Source of the DNA: Lachnospiraceae bacterium
Lineage (GTDB): Bacteria; Bacillota; Clostridia; Lachnospirales; Lachnospiraceae
Direction: 5' to 3'
NCBI GenBank assembly: GCA_021153325.1
Contig: JAGKTQ010000002.1
Location: 1-64,000 of the forward strand
DNA: 64,000 nucleotides
Numbering within the stretch: position 1 is the first letter of the stretch; the number at the start of each line of letters is the position of its first letter. This document shows positions 23,787-33,694 of this stretch, in pieces. The translations under genes and the position numbers were made by a program. A model generated the notes under the pieces. It was not told where the DNA came from. It did no database searches and saw nothing but the letters and a program-made list of their open reading frames with translations.

Positions 23787-24038
23787 ATGGATTTTAATGA
23801 AAACTTTATTTTAGGATGTTCAGCAATCGGTGCAGGTCTTGCAGTTATCGCAGGTATCGGACCTGGTGTTGGTCAGGGTATCGCAGCAGGACACGCAGCA
23901 GCAGCAGTAGGAAGAAACCCAGGTGCAAAATCTGATATTACATCTACCATGCTTCTTGGACAGGCAGTTGCCGAGACAACAGGTCTTTATGGTCTGCTCG
24001 TAGCTATGCTCCTTTTATTCGTAAAACCGTTAGTATAA
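23787..24038 (+). CDS. atpE: ATP synthase subunit c with Na+-binding signature
   Basis: 83-residue hairpin subunit of the rotor ring. Helix 1 has GIGPGVGQGIAAG and helix 2 GQAVAETTGLYGLL. Q30, V61, E63, T64, T65 and Y68 align with the Na+-coordinating positions Q32, V63, E65, S66, T67 and Y70 of the Ilyobacter c subunit; S66 is replaced by threonine, which keeps the hydroxyl. Sodium coupling is therefore likely. AGGAGG precedes the ATG. Spacing to atpB and atpF is 42 and 52 bp. Confidence 0.95.
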   Translation: MDFNENFILGCSAIGAGLAVIAGIGPGVGQGIAAGHAAAAVGRNPGAKSDITSTMLLGQAVAETTGLYGLLVAMLLLFVKPLV

Positions 24039-24090
24039 TTGCTGGAAGCAACACAACAGCGGTTGTAGAAAGAGAGAAAGGAGGCAGGAG

Positions 24091-24606
24091 ATGGAGAGAC
24101 TTTTTAATTTGGACTTTCAGCTCATAACGGATGCCACTTTAATGATTATTGCGGTATTTGTGCTGTTTTTGTTCATGTCCTACTTTCTGTTCAATCCGGC
24201 TAGAAAAATGCTGGAAGGCAGAAAAGAGAAAATTAAAAATGAACTGGATTCAGCAGAAAAAGACATGGCTGATGCCAAAGCTTTAAGGCTTGAATATGAA
24301 GCAAAATTAAAAGATATTGACAAAGAAGCTGAAGAAATTTTAAGCGACGCAAGAAAAAAAGCACTTGCTAATGCTGCAAAGATTGAAGCAGATGCAAAAG
24401 AAGAAGCAGCAAGGATTATGGATAGAGCAAGACAGGAAGCAGAGCTTGAAAAACAGAAAGCTGCAGATGATGTTAAGAAAGAAATGGTTTCCATCGCATC
24501 GTTAATGGCAAGCAAGGTTGTTGCTGCTTCTATCGATACCACGGTGCAGGAAAGCCTGATTGATGAAACTTTAAAGGAAATAGGTGAAAGCACATGGCTA
24601 AGCTGA
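24091..24606 (+). CDS. atpF: ATP synthase subunit b
   Basis: 171-residue peripheral-stalk subunit with one N-terminal membrane helix (ATLMIIAVFVLFLFMSYFLF) followed by a long charged, alanine-rich coiled coil. The motif NPARKMLEGRKEKI after the helix is typical. It overlaps atpH by 13 bp, so the two are translationally coupled. Confidence 0.94.
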   Translation: MERLFNLDFQLITDATLMIIAVFVLFLFMSYFLFNPARKMLEGRKEKIKNELDSAEKDMADAKALRLEYEAKLKDIDKEAEEILSDARKKALANAAKIEADAKEEAARIMDRARQEAELEKQKAADDVKKEMVSIASLMASKVVAASIDTTVQESLIDETLKEIGESTWLS

Positions 24607-25142
24607 TTTCAAAAACATATGGTGACGCTTTATTTGAATTGGCAGTCGAAGATGGAAAAGTGGATGTTTTCATGGATGAGATCAGTGAGCTGCTTACGAT
24701 CTTGAAAAAAGAAGAAGAGCTGACAAAGCTCATGAACCATCCAAAGGTTCTGAAGGAAGAAAAAATACAGGTAATTCAAAATGTATTTAAAGGACGTATC
24801 TCAGATGAGATAGTCGGCTTCCTCACATTGATCATCCAGAAAGAACGCTACAGCGAAGCAGAAGCTATTTTAGAGTATTTCTTAGATCAGGTAAAGGAAT
24901 ATAAAGGTATCGGAGTAGCCTATGTGAAAACAGCAGTGGCTTTGACTGAAATTCAGAAAAAACAAGTGGAAGAGAGATTGCTTCAAACAACAAAATATCG
25001 TCAGATGGAAATGCATTTTAATGTAGATAAATCTTTGATAGGCGGTATGGTCATCCGCATTGGAGACCGAGTTGTTGACAGCAGTATCAGTACAAAAATA
25101 GATGAGCTGGGAAGACAGCTTATGAAGATCCAGTTAGGATAA
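24594..25142 (+). CDS. atpH: ATP synthase subunit delta
   Basis: 182-residue subunit capping the F1 head and binding subunit b. N-terminal AKLISKTYGDALFELAVEDGKVD and the C-terminal VDKSLIGGMVIRIGDRVVDSSI are diagnostic. The start lies within the end of atpF. Normal length, 29 bp before atpA. Confidence 0.95.
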   Translation: MAKLISKTYGDALFELAVEDGKVDVFMDEISELLTILKKEEELTKLMNHPKVLKEEKIQVIQNVFKGRISDEIVGFLTLIIQKERYSEAEAILEYFLDQVKEYKGIGVAYVKTAVALTEIQKKQVEERLLQTTKYRQMEMHFNVDKSLIGGMVIRIGDRVVDSSISTKIDELGRQLMKIQLG

Positions 25143-25171
25143 AGAATAAAAAGAAAGGTGCGTACAGATCC

Positions 25172-26674
25172 ATGAATTTAAGACCAGAAGAAATCAGTTC
25201 TGTTATTAAGGATCAGATCAAGAGATATGCGTCAGAACTTGAAGTATCTGATGTCGGTACCGTTATTCAGGTAGCAGATGGTATCGCTCGTGTGCACGGA
25301 CTTGAAAATGCAATGCAGGGGGAATTATTGGAGTTCCCAGGAGAAGTATACGGAATGGTACTTAACCTTGAAGAAGATAATGTAGGTGCCGTACTTCTTG
25401 GAAGCCAGAAGAATATCAATGAAGGTGATGTTGTAAAAACAACAGGACGTGTAGTTGAGGTTCCGGTAGGCGATGCAATGCTTGGTCGTGTTGTAAATGC
25501 TCTTGGTCAGCCGATTGACGGAAAAGGACCGATTCAGACAAATAAATATCGAAAAATAGAAAGAGTTGCATCCGGTGTTATCACAAGAAAATCTGTTGAT
25601 ACACCACTCCAGACAGGTATTAAGGCGATTGATGCCATGGTACCGATTGGAAGAGGACAAAGAGAGCTTATTATCGGAGACAGACAGACCGGTAAAACTG
25701 CTATTGCCATTGATACGATTATCAACCAGAAAGGTCAGGGCGTAAAATGTATTTATGTAGCAATCGGACAGAAGGCTTCTACGGTTGCTTCCATTGTAAA
25801 AACATTAGAAGAATTTGGTGCGATGTCTTATACAACTGTAGTAGCTTCTACAGCAAGTGAACTTGCACCATTGCAGTATATTGCACCATATTCCGGTTGT
25901 GCGATCGGAGAAGAATGGATGGAGAATGGGGAAGATGTTCTCGTAGTATATGATGACTTAAGTAAGCATGCTACGGCATACCGTACACTTTCCTTACTTC
26001 TTAAGAGACCGCCAGGACGTGAGGCTTATCCGGGTGATGTATTCTATTTGCATTCCAGACTTCTTGAAAGAGCAGCACGTATGTCAGATGAGTACGGCGG
26101 AGGTTCTTTAACAGCACTTCCGATCATTGAAACACAGGCGGGTGACGTTTCTGCTTATATTCCGACTAACGTAATTTCTATTACAGATGGTCAGATTTAT
26201 TTGGAAACAGAAATGTTCAATGCAGGTTTCAGACCGGCTGTTAATGCAGGTCTTTCCGTATCCCGTGTAGGTGGTTCTGCACAGATCAAGGCGATGAAAA
26301 AAATTGCCGCACCTATCCGTACAGAGTTAGCACAGTATAGAGAGCTTGCTGCATTTGCACAGTTCGGTTCTGAATTGGATGCGGATACAAAAGAGAAGCT
26401 GGCACAAGGTGAACGTATCAAAGAAATTTTGAAACAGCCACAGTACAAACCGATGCCGGTACAGTATCAGGTTATTATCATTTATGTAGCGACAAATAAA
26501 TACCTTTTAGATATTGCAGTAGAGGATATTACCAGATTTGAAACAGAATTCTTTGAATTCCTCGATACAAAATATCCAGAAGTTCCGAATAAGATTGCAG
26601 AAGAAAAAGTGATTTCCGAGGAAATAGAGGAAACATTAAAGAAAGCAATTGCGGAATTTAAAGAACAGTTCTAA
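25172..26674 (+). CDS. atpA: ATP synthase subunit alpha
   Basis: 500-residue non-catalytic nucleotide-binding subunit of F1. Walker A GDRQTGKTAIA, the ELIIGDRQ context, and SISTITDG-like VISITDGQIYLETEMFNAGFRPAVN and VGGSAQIKAMKK motifs are seen. Full length. 22 bp before atpG. Confidence 0.98.
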   Translation: MNLRPEEISSVIKDQIKRYASELEVSDVGTVIQVADGIARVHGLENAMQGELLEFPGEVYGMVLNLEEDNVGAVLLGSQKNINEGDVVKTTGRVVEVPVGDAMLGRVVNALGQPIDGKGPIQTNKYRKIERVASGVITRKSVDTPLQTGIKAIDAMVPIGRGQRELIIGDRQTGKTAIAIDTIINQKGQGVKCIYVAIGQKASTVASIVKTLEEFGAMSYTTVVASTASELAPLQYIAPYSGCAIGEEWMENGEDVLVVYDDLSKHATAYRTLSLLLKRPPGREAYPGDVFYLHSRLLERAARMSDEYGGGSLTALPIIETQAGDVSAYIPTNVISITDGQIYLETEMFNAGFRPAVNAGLSVSRVGGSAQIKAMKKIAAPIRTELAQYRELAAFAQFGSELDADTKEKLAQGERIKEILKQPQYKPMPVQYQVIIIYVATNKYLLDIAVEDITRFETEFFEFLDTKYPEVPNKIAEEKVISEEIEETLKKAIAEFKEQF

Positions 26675-26696
26675 CAGGAAAGGTTAGGTGACAAGT

Positions 26697-27557
26697 ATGG
26701 CGTCAATGCGCGATATTAAAAGACGTAAGGGTAGTATTCAAAGTACCCAGCAGATTACCAAAGCCATGAAGCTTGTTTCAACTGTTAAGCTGCAGAGAGC
26801 AAAAGGCCGTGCAGAAAAATCAAAATCCTATTTTGAATGTATGTATGAGACCGTAACTTCCATGCTTGCGAAAACAGGAAGTTTGGAACATAAGTATCTG
26901 AAAGCAGGCGATTCACAGAAAAAAGCGGTGATCATGATCACTTCTAACAGAGGACTTGCTGGCGGATATAACTCTAACGTGATCAAATTGATTACGCAGG
27001 GTGACTTTAAAAAAGAGGATTTGTGTATTTACGCTGTAGGTGGTAAAGGAAGAGATACCCTTGGTCGCTACGGCTATGAAATAAAAGCAGACTATTCGGA
27101 TTGCATTGAAGAACCGGTATATGTGGATGCGATGAATATTAGCAAAGAGCTGCTCAATGGTTTTGCAGCAGGTGAATTTGGTGAGATTTATTTAGCATAT
27201 ACTTCGTTTAAGAATACGGTAAGTCATGAACCGAAGTTATTGAAATTATTGCCGGTAGAGATTGAAGCTGGTGAAGCAGAAGAAGAGAAGACGAGCAAAG
27301 CACTTATGAACTTTGAACCGGAGGATGATCAGGCACTGGATATGATCATACCAAAATATATAACAAGTCTGATCTTTGGAGCAATGGTAGAATCAGCGGC
27401 AAGTGAAAACGGTGCCAGAATGCAGGCAATGGATTCCGCAACAAGCAATGCAGAGGAAATGATTAGTAATCTGACCCTTATGTACAATAGAGCACGTCAG
27501 GGCTCTATCACACAAGAGTTGACCGAGATTATTGCAGGTGCTAACGCAATTTCGTAA
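26697..27557 (+). CDS. atpG: ATP synthase subunit gamma
   Basis: 286-residue central-stalk rotor subunit. The N-terminal helix MRDIKRRKGSIQSTQQITKAMKLVS and the C-terminal helix ENGARMQAMDSATSNAEEMI form the coiled-coil shaft. The start at 26697 is preferred over the GTG at 26688, which sits in the ribosome-binding region. It lies between atpA and atpD. Confidence 0.96.
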   Translation: MASMRDIKRRKGSIQSTQQITKAMKLVSTVKLQRAKGRAEKSKSYFECMYETVTSMLAKTGSLEHKYLKAGDSQKKAVIMITSNRGLAGGYNSNVIKLITQGDFKKEDLCIYAVGGKGRDTLGRYGYEIKADYSDCIEEPVYVDAMNISKELLNGFAAGEFGEIYLAYTSFKNTVSHEPKLLKLLPVEIEAGEAEEEKTSKALMNFEPEDDQALDMIIPKYITSLIFGAMVESAASENGARMQAMDSATSNAEEMISNLTLMYNRARQGSITQELTEIIAGANAIS

Positions 27558-27602
27558 GCGGACACCTGCAAAGAAATAGAGTGAAAAGAAAGAGGAATAA
27601 GG

Positions 27603-28994
27603 ATGGCAGAGTTAAACAAAGGTAAAATCACTCAGATTATCGGTGCGGTACTGGATATTAAATTCAGCGAAGGTAAGCTTCCTGAAATTAATGAAGCTAT
27701 TAAGATTCCAACAAAAGATATGGGAGAATTAGTAGTTGAAGTATCACAGCATCTGGGAGATGACACGGTAAGATGTATTGCCATGGGTACTACGGACGGA
27801 CTCGTAAGAGGAATGGAAGCAATTGCGACCGGAGCTCCTATTTCCGTTCCAGTAGGTGAAAATACGCTGGGACGTATGTTCAACGTATTAGGACAACCCA
27901 TTGATAATAAACCAGCGCCGGAAGGAGTAAGCTATGAACCTATCCATAGACCGGCGCCTGAATTTAAAGAGCAGTCAACACAGACAGAGCTTTTGGAAAC
28001 AGGTATTAAGGTCGTTGACCTTCTTTGCCCATACCAGAAGGGTGGTAAGATCGGACTTTTCGGTGGTGCTGGTGTAGGTAAGACAGTACTTATTCAGGAA
28101 CTGATCCGTAATATTGCAACAGAGCATGGTGGATATTCCGTATTTACCGGTGTTGGAGAAAGAACAAGAGAAGGAAATGACCTGTATCATGAAATGCAGG
28201 ACAGCGGCGTTATTGATAAAACAACCATGGTATTTGGTCAGATGAACGAGCCACCAGGAGCTAGAATGCGTGTTGGTCTTACTGGACTTACTATGGCAGA
28301 ATATTTCCGTGATAAAGGTGGTAAGGACGTACTTTTATTCATTGATAACATTTTCCGTTTTACACAGGCAGGTTCCGAAGTGTCCGCACTTTTAGGACGT
28401 ATGCCTTCCGCGGTAGGTTATCAGCCTACACTGCAGACAGAAATGGGTGCATTACAGGAACGTATCACTTCTACAAAAGATGGTTCCATCACATCTGTAC
28501 AGGCTGTATATGTGCCTGCCGATGACTTGACTGACCCAGCTCCTGCAACTACATTCGCACATTTGGATGCAACAACAGTACTTTCTCGTTCTATCGTAGA
28601 GCTTGGTATTTACCCAGCGGTAGATCCATTGGAATCTACTTCCAGAATCTTGGATCCTAGAATTGTAGGTGAAGAGCATTATACTGTAGCTCGTGGTGTG
28701 CAGGAAATTTTGCAGAAATATAAAGAATTACAGGATATTATTGCTATTCTTGGTATGGATGAGCTTTCAGAAGATGATAAGCTTGTAGTTTCCAGAGCAA
28801 GAAAGATACAGAAATTCCTTTCACAGCCATTCTTCGTTGCAGGACAGTTTACCGGTATGGAAGGTAAATATGTACCTATTAGTGAAACGATCAGAGGTTT
28901 TAAAGAAATTCTGGAAGGTAAGCATGACAACATTCCTGAAAGTTATTTCTTGAATGCAGGAAGCATTGATGATGTACTTGCCCGTGTGAAGTAA
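27603..28994 (+). CDS. atpD: ATP synthase subunit beta
   Basis: 463-residue catalytic F1 subunit. Walker A GGAGVGKTVLIQ, catalytic glutamate in GVGERTREGNDLY, and the DELSEDDKLVVSRARKIQKFLSQPF region are intact. Full length, 45 bp after atpG and 11 bp before atpC. Confidence 0.98.
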   Translation: MAELNKGKITQIIGAVLDIKFSEGKLPEINEAIKIPTKDMGELVVEVSQHLGDDTVRCIAMGTTDGLVRGMEAIATGAPISVPVGENTLGRMFNVLGQPIDNKPAPEGVSYEPIHRPAPEFKEQSTQTELLETGIKVVDLLCPYQKGGKIGLFGGAGVGKTVLIQELIRNIATEHGGYSVFTGVGERTREGNDLYHEMQDSGVIDKTTMVFGQMNEPPGARMRVGLTGLTMAEYFRDKGGKDVLLFIDNIFRFTQAGSEVSALLGRMPSAVGYQPTLQTEMGALQERITSTKDGSITSVQAVYVPADDLTDPAPATTFAHLDATTVLSRSIVELGIYPAVDPLESTSRILDPRIVGEEHYTVARGVQEILQKYKELQDIIAILGMDELSEDDKLVVSRARKIQKFLSQPFFVAGQFTGMEGKYVPISETIRGFKEILEGKHDNIPESYFLNAGSIDDVLARVK

Positions 28995-29005
28995 GGGGTG
29001 AGTGT

Positions 29006-29410
29006 ATGGCAGATGACAGAAACTTTTTATTAAAAATTATTACGCCTGAAAGAGTGTTTTTTGAAGAAGAAGCTACCATGGTGGAATTTAACACAACAGA
29101 GGGAGAAATTGGTATTTATAAAAACCATGTGCCCATGACAGTTATTGTGAAGCCTGGAATTTTGACAATTACACAAGAAGATGGCATAAAAGAAGCTGCA
29201 CTGCATTCCGGTTTTGTTCAAATTCTTCAGGATGAAGTAACCATTTTAGCAGAAATTGTTGAATGGCCAGAGGAAATTGATGTGGAAAGAGCGGAAGCTG
29301 CAAAAGAAAGAGCGGAAGAGAGAATTAAGAGCCGCACACCGGAAACGGATATGGCAAGAGCAGAAACTGCGTTGCAGCGAGCAGTAGCACGTATTCAGGT
29401 ACTGAAGTAA
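29006..29410 (+). CDS. atpC: ATP synthase subunit epsilon
   Basis: 134-residue epsilon subunit that links gamma to the c ring and can inhibit hydrolysis. N-terminal beta sandwich (LLKIITPERVFFEEEATMVEFNTTEGEIGIYKNHVPM) plus C-terminal helical hairpin (ERAEAAKERAEERI). Last recognisable subunit gene. There is no strong terminator directly after it, so the 128-residue gene downstream may be read through. Confidence 0.95.
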   Translation: MADDRNFLLKIITPERVFFEEEATMVEFNTTEGEIGIYKNHVPMTVIVKPGILTITQEDGIKEAALHSGFVQILQDEVTILAEIVEWPEEIDVERAEAAKERAEERIKSRTPETDMARAETALQRAVARIQVLK

Positions 29411-29473
29411 GAAAGAAACTTTTGAAAAGAAAGATGCATATGATAATCATAAAAGAACAAAGATTGGAATATT

Positions 29474-29860
29474 ATGGATAATCATAGAATTCTTCCTTTT
29501 TACATGACATATCCACTGCCCTTGTTTTATCAGGAAGAGGATAAAGTACAAAGAGATTTGGAATACTTACAACAGATGTATCCAGCAGAGGCCAAACGTT
29601 ATCAGAGGATAATTGCTTCTATGTTGGATAAGATTGATTATGACGGAAGCATGATATATGATGAATATCCTGACAGAATGAGAATGTATGCTCTCACACA
29701 GGATATTGTGGATCAAATCAAGCGGGAAGATATGAAGACGGATATGACAAATGACAGTCCAGACAGATGGAACCACATTAGCGATTTAGTACAAATTTTG
29801 CTTTTTTATGAAATATATAAGCGCCGCCATATGAATCACAGAGGTATTTTAAAATTTTAG
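29474..29860 (+). CDS. Hypothetical 128-residue protein downstream of atpC
   Basis: Unrecognised, probably cytoplasmic protein. It opens RILPFYMTYPLPLFYQEEDKVQRDLEYLQQMYPAEAKRYQ, then a mostly helical, acidic region (DKIDYDGSMIYDEYPDRM) and a basic end (IYKRRHMNHRGIL). No cysteine, metal motif or membrane helix. The ribosome-binding site is weak. Its position 63 bp after atpC and before a terminator suggests it is the last cistron of the ATP synthase transcript, but no functional link can be shown. Confidence 0.7.
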   Translation: MDNHRILPFYMTYPLPLFYQEEDKVQRDLEYLQQMYPAEAKRYQRIIASMLDKIDYDGSMIYDEYPDRMRMYALTQDIVDQIKREDMKTDMTNDSPDRWNHISDLVQILLFYEIYKRRHMNHRGILKF

Positions 29861-29885
29861 TTGTGGTTTTCAGTAAAGAAAAGTA

Positions 29886-29937
29886 AAATATAGTCATAGC
29901 ATATGTATACTTACATTTGCTATGGCTATATTTTTTG
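29886..29937 (+). terminator. Terminator after the ATP synthase region
   Basis: A hairpin of about 14 bp (arms near 29887-29901 and 29918-29931, ATATAGTCATAGCA with TGCTATGGCTATAT) followed by T6. Confidence 0.85.
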
Positions 29938-29977
29938 TATATAATAGAATTTTGTTTGTATATAGTAGGAAGTTTTT

Positions 29978-31135
29978 ATGGAACAGTTAAAAAAAGTATT
30001 AAATGATGGAATCAATGATAAATTATATCAAATTATATTGAGCAACCCAAGAAAAGCAGGCGGAGTAGAGAAAATCAAAATCCGCCCTGTTTTAGTGAAA
30101 GGAAAGCTGGAGTTTCAGGAAACCTCCTATGTAGGTCAAAAGGTATTTCATGAAAACTTTTCCAAAGAAGAACTGGTAGAACGAATATTGCATGCTTTAC
30201 AGGAAAGCTTTAAGCAGGGGGAATTGGAAAACGAAGTGTTCAGAGCGACTATTCTTGTGAGCAAAAAGGGTAAGATCACGGTAAAGACCAAAAAGAATAT
30301 ATGTGGGAAAAAAGAAATTGATCTATCACACAACCGGGTGAAAAAATATATATTGGAAGAGGGCATTCCGGTTCCTTTTTTAATTGAACTGGGAGTACAG
30401 ACAGCGGAAGGAAAAATTGTCAGAGCCAAATATGATAAATTTAAGCAGATCAATCGTTATCTGGAGTTCATCAGAGATGTTCTTCCGGTGCTGCCTAAGG
30501 ACAGAACTGTGAATATTATTGATTTTGGCTGTGGAAAATCCTATTTGACCTTTGCAATGTATTATTATCTGAAGGTATTAAATAAATATGACATACGTGT
30601 CATTGGATTAGATCTGAAGGATGATGTTATAGAAAAATGCAATCGTTTGTCAGAAAAATTTGGATATTCAGATGCCTTAAAATTTATTCGGGGAGATATC
30701 AGTACCTTTGAAGGGGATTACCAGCCGGACATGGTTGTGACACTGCATGCCTGTGATACAGCCACAGACTATGCATTGGAAAAAGCGGTGCGTTGGGGCG
30801 CAAAAGTAATTTTATCAGTACCTTGCTGTCAGCATGAAGTAAATAAGCAGATAGAGTGTAAAGAACTGGAATCTATATTAAAATATGGATTGTTAAAAGA
30901 AAGAATGTCCGCTATCATCACGGATGCAGTTCGTGCGAATCTGTTGGAAGAAATGGGATACGATACGCAAATATTAGAATTTATCGATATGGAGCATACA
31001 CCGAAAAATTTATTGATTCGAGCAGTAAAAAGAGCAGCAAACACTTTGACAGAAAATAAAGAGAGTCAGACCGAAAAACTTTTGGAAATGCTTCATACAA
31101 AGCAGACGTTAAATGAGTTATTGAGAAAGGCATAA
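29978..31135 (+). CDS. Class I SAM-dependent methyltransferase
   Basis: 385-residue cytoplasmic protein. Residues ~1-165 are an unassigned N-terminal domain; ~170-350 form a Rossmann methyltransferase with the SAM motif NIIDFGCGKSYLTFAMYYYL, acidic loop VIGLDLKDDVI, and the unusual HACDTATDYAL and PCCQHE motifs of the Methyltransf_32 type. The PCC motif suggests catalysis on RNA or protein, but the substrate is unknown. The next gene starts 8 bp after the stop, so they are probably co-transcribed. Confidence 0.8.
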   Translation: MEQLKKVLNDGINDKLYQIILSNPRKAGGVEKIKIRPVLVKGKLEFQETSYVGQKVFHENFSKEELVERILHALQESFKQGELENEVFRATILVSKKGKITVKTKKNICGKKEIDLSHNRVKKYILEEGIPVPFLIELGVQTAEGKIVRAKYDKFKQINRYLEFIRDVLPVLPKDRTVNIIDFGCGKSYLTFAMYYYLKVLNKYDIRVIGLDLKDDVIEKCNRLSEKFGYSDALKFIRGDISTFEGDYQPDMVVTLHACDTATDYALEKAVRWGAKVILSVPCCQHEVNKQIECKELESILKYGLLKERMSAIITDAVRANLLEEMGYDTQILEFIDMEHTPKNLLIRAVKRAANTLTENKESQTEKLLEMLHTKQTLNELLRKA

Positions 31136-31143
31136 ATAATAGA

Positions 31144-33675
31144 ATGAAAAAGTCATTAATAAAAGCCGCAGTTTTTGTGGGTACATTCTTTATTTCGCTA
31201 TTCATTATCAGTGGGATACTGAATCAGGGAAATACAGACATGACAGCAGAAATGCAGCCGGCATCTTTTCCGCTTATTTATATGAATATAGATGGCGAAA
31301 GAGTAAACTGTCTTCACGGCTATGTGCAGGAAATGGAAGGCAGCTATCTTCGGGATACGATTACTGTAGTTTCGGAAGGCAGAACAGTACAGTTTCAGAT
31401 AGATAAATATAATGCAGACATTGAGGGAATATCCTACGAGTTAAGAAGTGTAGATGGAGAACGCCTGATTGAAAATGGAGAAGTAGCAGATAAACAGGAT
31501 GAAGGAGAGTATATCAGTGCCTCTATTACTTTAAAAGACCTGATTGAAGCAAAGACAGAGTATAACCTGATTCTCATTTTAAATGTTGACGGTAAAGAAA
31601 TCCGTTATTATACAAGAGTCATTTTGGCGGATGATTATTTTGTTGCAGAAAAGCTCTCTTTTGTGAAAAATTTCCATGAGAAGACTTTTGACAAAGAAGC
31701 AGCTTCGGAACTGACAAAATACTTAGAATCCAATTCAGAAGGAGATAATACGACTTTTTCCAAAGTGACCATTCACTCCAGTTTTAGTCAGATAACCTGG
31801 GGAGATTTGAACGTAGAAATAGAAAGCATTCCGACTATTGATATTAAGGAAATCACAAGCCAGACTGGTTCTTTCAAAATGAATTATATCGTGTCTACTT
31901 CGGAGGGAAAGAACAAAACATATTACAATGTAGAAGAATATTATCGTGTACGTTATACTACAGATCGTATGTATCTGCTTGATTATACTCGAACCATGAA
32001 CCAGATACTGGACGAAGAATCAGAAGTATACGCGAATAATAAAATTTCTCTCGGAATCACAAGCAATGACATACAGTTTGTGGAAAGCGATGGCGGAAGT
32101 ATTTTTGCATTCGTAAATGCTAACCGCTTGTACAGCTATAATGTTGCTGAAAATAAAATGGCGCTGATCTACAGTTTTTATGATAAAAATAATGCTGATG
32201 CCCGAACCATGTATGACCATAATGACATACGCATATTAAGTGTGGACGAAACGGGAAATGTGCAATTTATTGTATATGGTTATATGAATCGAGGAAGACA
32301 TGAAGGCGGCGTCGGAATCCAAGTATGTACTTATAATAGCCAGATGAACACGATAGAGGAAGATATTTACATTCCGTATAATCGTTCCTGGCAGGTTCTG
32401 CAGGCTGATGTAGAACAGCTAGCCTATGTAAGCAGAACAAATCGCTTTTATATTATGCTGGATCGCACCATTTATGCGGTCAACCTGAATGCAAAAATAT
32501 ATGAAGCAGTAGCAACGCAGCTTTATGATGGCAGTTATCAGGTTTCTGAAAGCAATGCGCGGATTGCCTGGCAGAATGGCGAAGACCTTTATGACAGCAC
32601 AACACTAATTGTCATGGACCTGAATTCCCAAAACAAAACAGAAATAAAAGCAGGTTCTGGGGAAGTCGTTGCACCGCTTGGTTTTATGGGAGAAGACTTT
32701 ATATATGGTATTGCCAAAAAGGCTGATATTGTAAAAGATGAAACGGGAAGAGTGACTTTCCCGATGTATAAAGTGATCATACAGGATGAGTTTGGAGAGA
32801 CCATTCATACCTACCAGCAAAATGGTATTTATATTGTAGGAAGTAAGATCGAGGCAAATCAGATTACGTTGCAGCGTGTCAGAAAAAGTGAAAATGGCAA
32901 TTATGAAGAAATTGCTGATGATCAGATTATGAGCACTGCAGTAGCAGAAGTAGGTAACAATTATGCAGAAACAGTTGCAATAGATAAATACGAAAAAATT
33001 GTACAGATCGTAGTCAAAAATACGATTGATAGTAAATCGTTGCAGGTATTAACTCCGAAGGAAGTTCTTTTTGAAGGAGGAAGAGAACTTGCTTTATCTA
33101 ATGAAGAAGAATTAAAAGAATTTTATTATGTATATAATCAGGGAGATATCGCAGGAATCTTTATGAATCCCGGTAGTGCGATAAATCTTGCCAATTCCAT
33201 TTCAGGTGTAGTTGTCAATGATGATGGTGCTTATGTATGGCAGAAGGGAAACCGTAGTACCAAAAATCAGATCATGGCAATCACAGGTGAACAGGTAACC
33301 GAGGAGAAGAATAGCCTTGCTGTGTGTCTGGATACAATTTTGAATTTTGAAGGCGTTATGAAAAATACAGAGCAGCAGTTAAGTCAGGGTAAGACGGTGA
33401 TCGAGATTTTGGAGAGCGGACTTCCTGATGCACAGATTCTTGATCTGACAGGTTGTAGTCTTGATTCTGTATTATACTATGTAAACAAGGATATTCCTGT
33501 ACTTGCAATGTTAAATGACGGAAGTGCAGTGCTGGTAATTGGTTTTAATGAACTGAACATTGTAGTGATGAATCCAATGACAGGTACTGTGTATAAAATG
33601 GGAATGAATGATTCTACGTCATGGTTTGAAGAAAATGGAAATTGTTTTATTACTTATGTAATGGATGAACAGTAA
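31144..33675 (+). CDS. Large membrane-anchored extracytoplasmic protein of unknown function
   Basis: 843-residue protein with an N-terminal membrane anchor (residues ~6-25, AAVFVGTFFISLFIISGIL) and the rest outside the cell. Residues ~40-310 are beta-rich; ~300-640 look like a beta-propeller (repeated LYSYNV, IYAVNLNA, DLNSQN blocks). Residues ~740-840 resemble a peptidase C39-like domain (VLAMLNDGSAVLVIGFNELNIVVMNP). In that domain I see no obvious catalytic Cys/His pair, so it may be a binding domain. It is followed 20 bp later by a GGDEF-EAL gene, hinting at signalling or surface monitoring. No family name recognised. Confidence 0.75.
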   Translation: MKKSLIKAAVFVGTFFISLFIISGILNQGNTDMTAEMQPASFPLIYMNIDGERVNCLHGYVQEMEGSYLRDTITVVSEGRTVQFQIDKYNADIEGISYELRSVDGERLIENGEVADKQDEGEYISASITLKDLIEAKTEYNLILILNVDGKEIRYYTRVILADDYFVAEKLSFVKNFHEKTFDKEAASELTKYLESNSEGDNTTFSKVTIHSSFSQITWGDLNVEIESIPTIDIKEITSQTGSFKMNYIVSTSEGKNKTYYNVEEYYRVRYTTDRMYLLDYTRTMNQILDEESEVYANNKISLGITSNDIQFVESDGGSIFAFVNANRLYSYNVAENKMALIYSFYDKNNADARTMYDHNDIRILSVDETGNVQFIVYGYMNRGRHEGGVGIQVCTYNSQMNTIEEDIYIPYNRSWQVLQADVEQLAYVSRTNRFYIMLDRTIYAVNLNAKIYEAVATQLYDGSYQVSESNARIAWQNGEDLYDSTTLIVMDLNSQNKTEIKAGSGEVVAPLGFMGEDFIYGIAKKADIVKDETGRVTFPMYKVIIQDEFGETIHTYQQNGIYIVGSKIEANQITLQRVRKSENGNYEEIADDQIMSTAVAEVGNNYAETVAIDKYEKIVQIVVKNTIDSKSLQVLTPKEVLFEGGRELALSNEEELKEFYYVYNQGDIAGIFMNPGSAINLANSISGVVVNDDGAYVWQKGNRSTKNQIMAITGEQVTEEKNSLAVCLDTILNFEGVMKNTEQQLSQGKTVIEILESGLPDAQILDLTGCSLDSVLYYVNKDIPVLAMLNDGSAVLVIGFNELNIVVMNPMTGTVYKMGMNDSTSWFEENGNCFITYVMDEQ

Positions 33676-33694
33676 CCATTGTAGGAGTGGGGAA

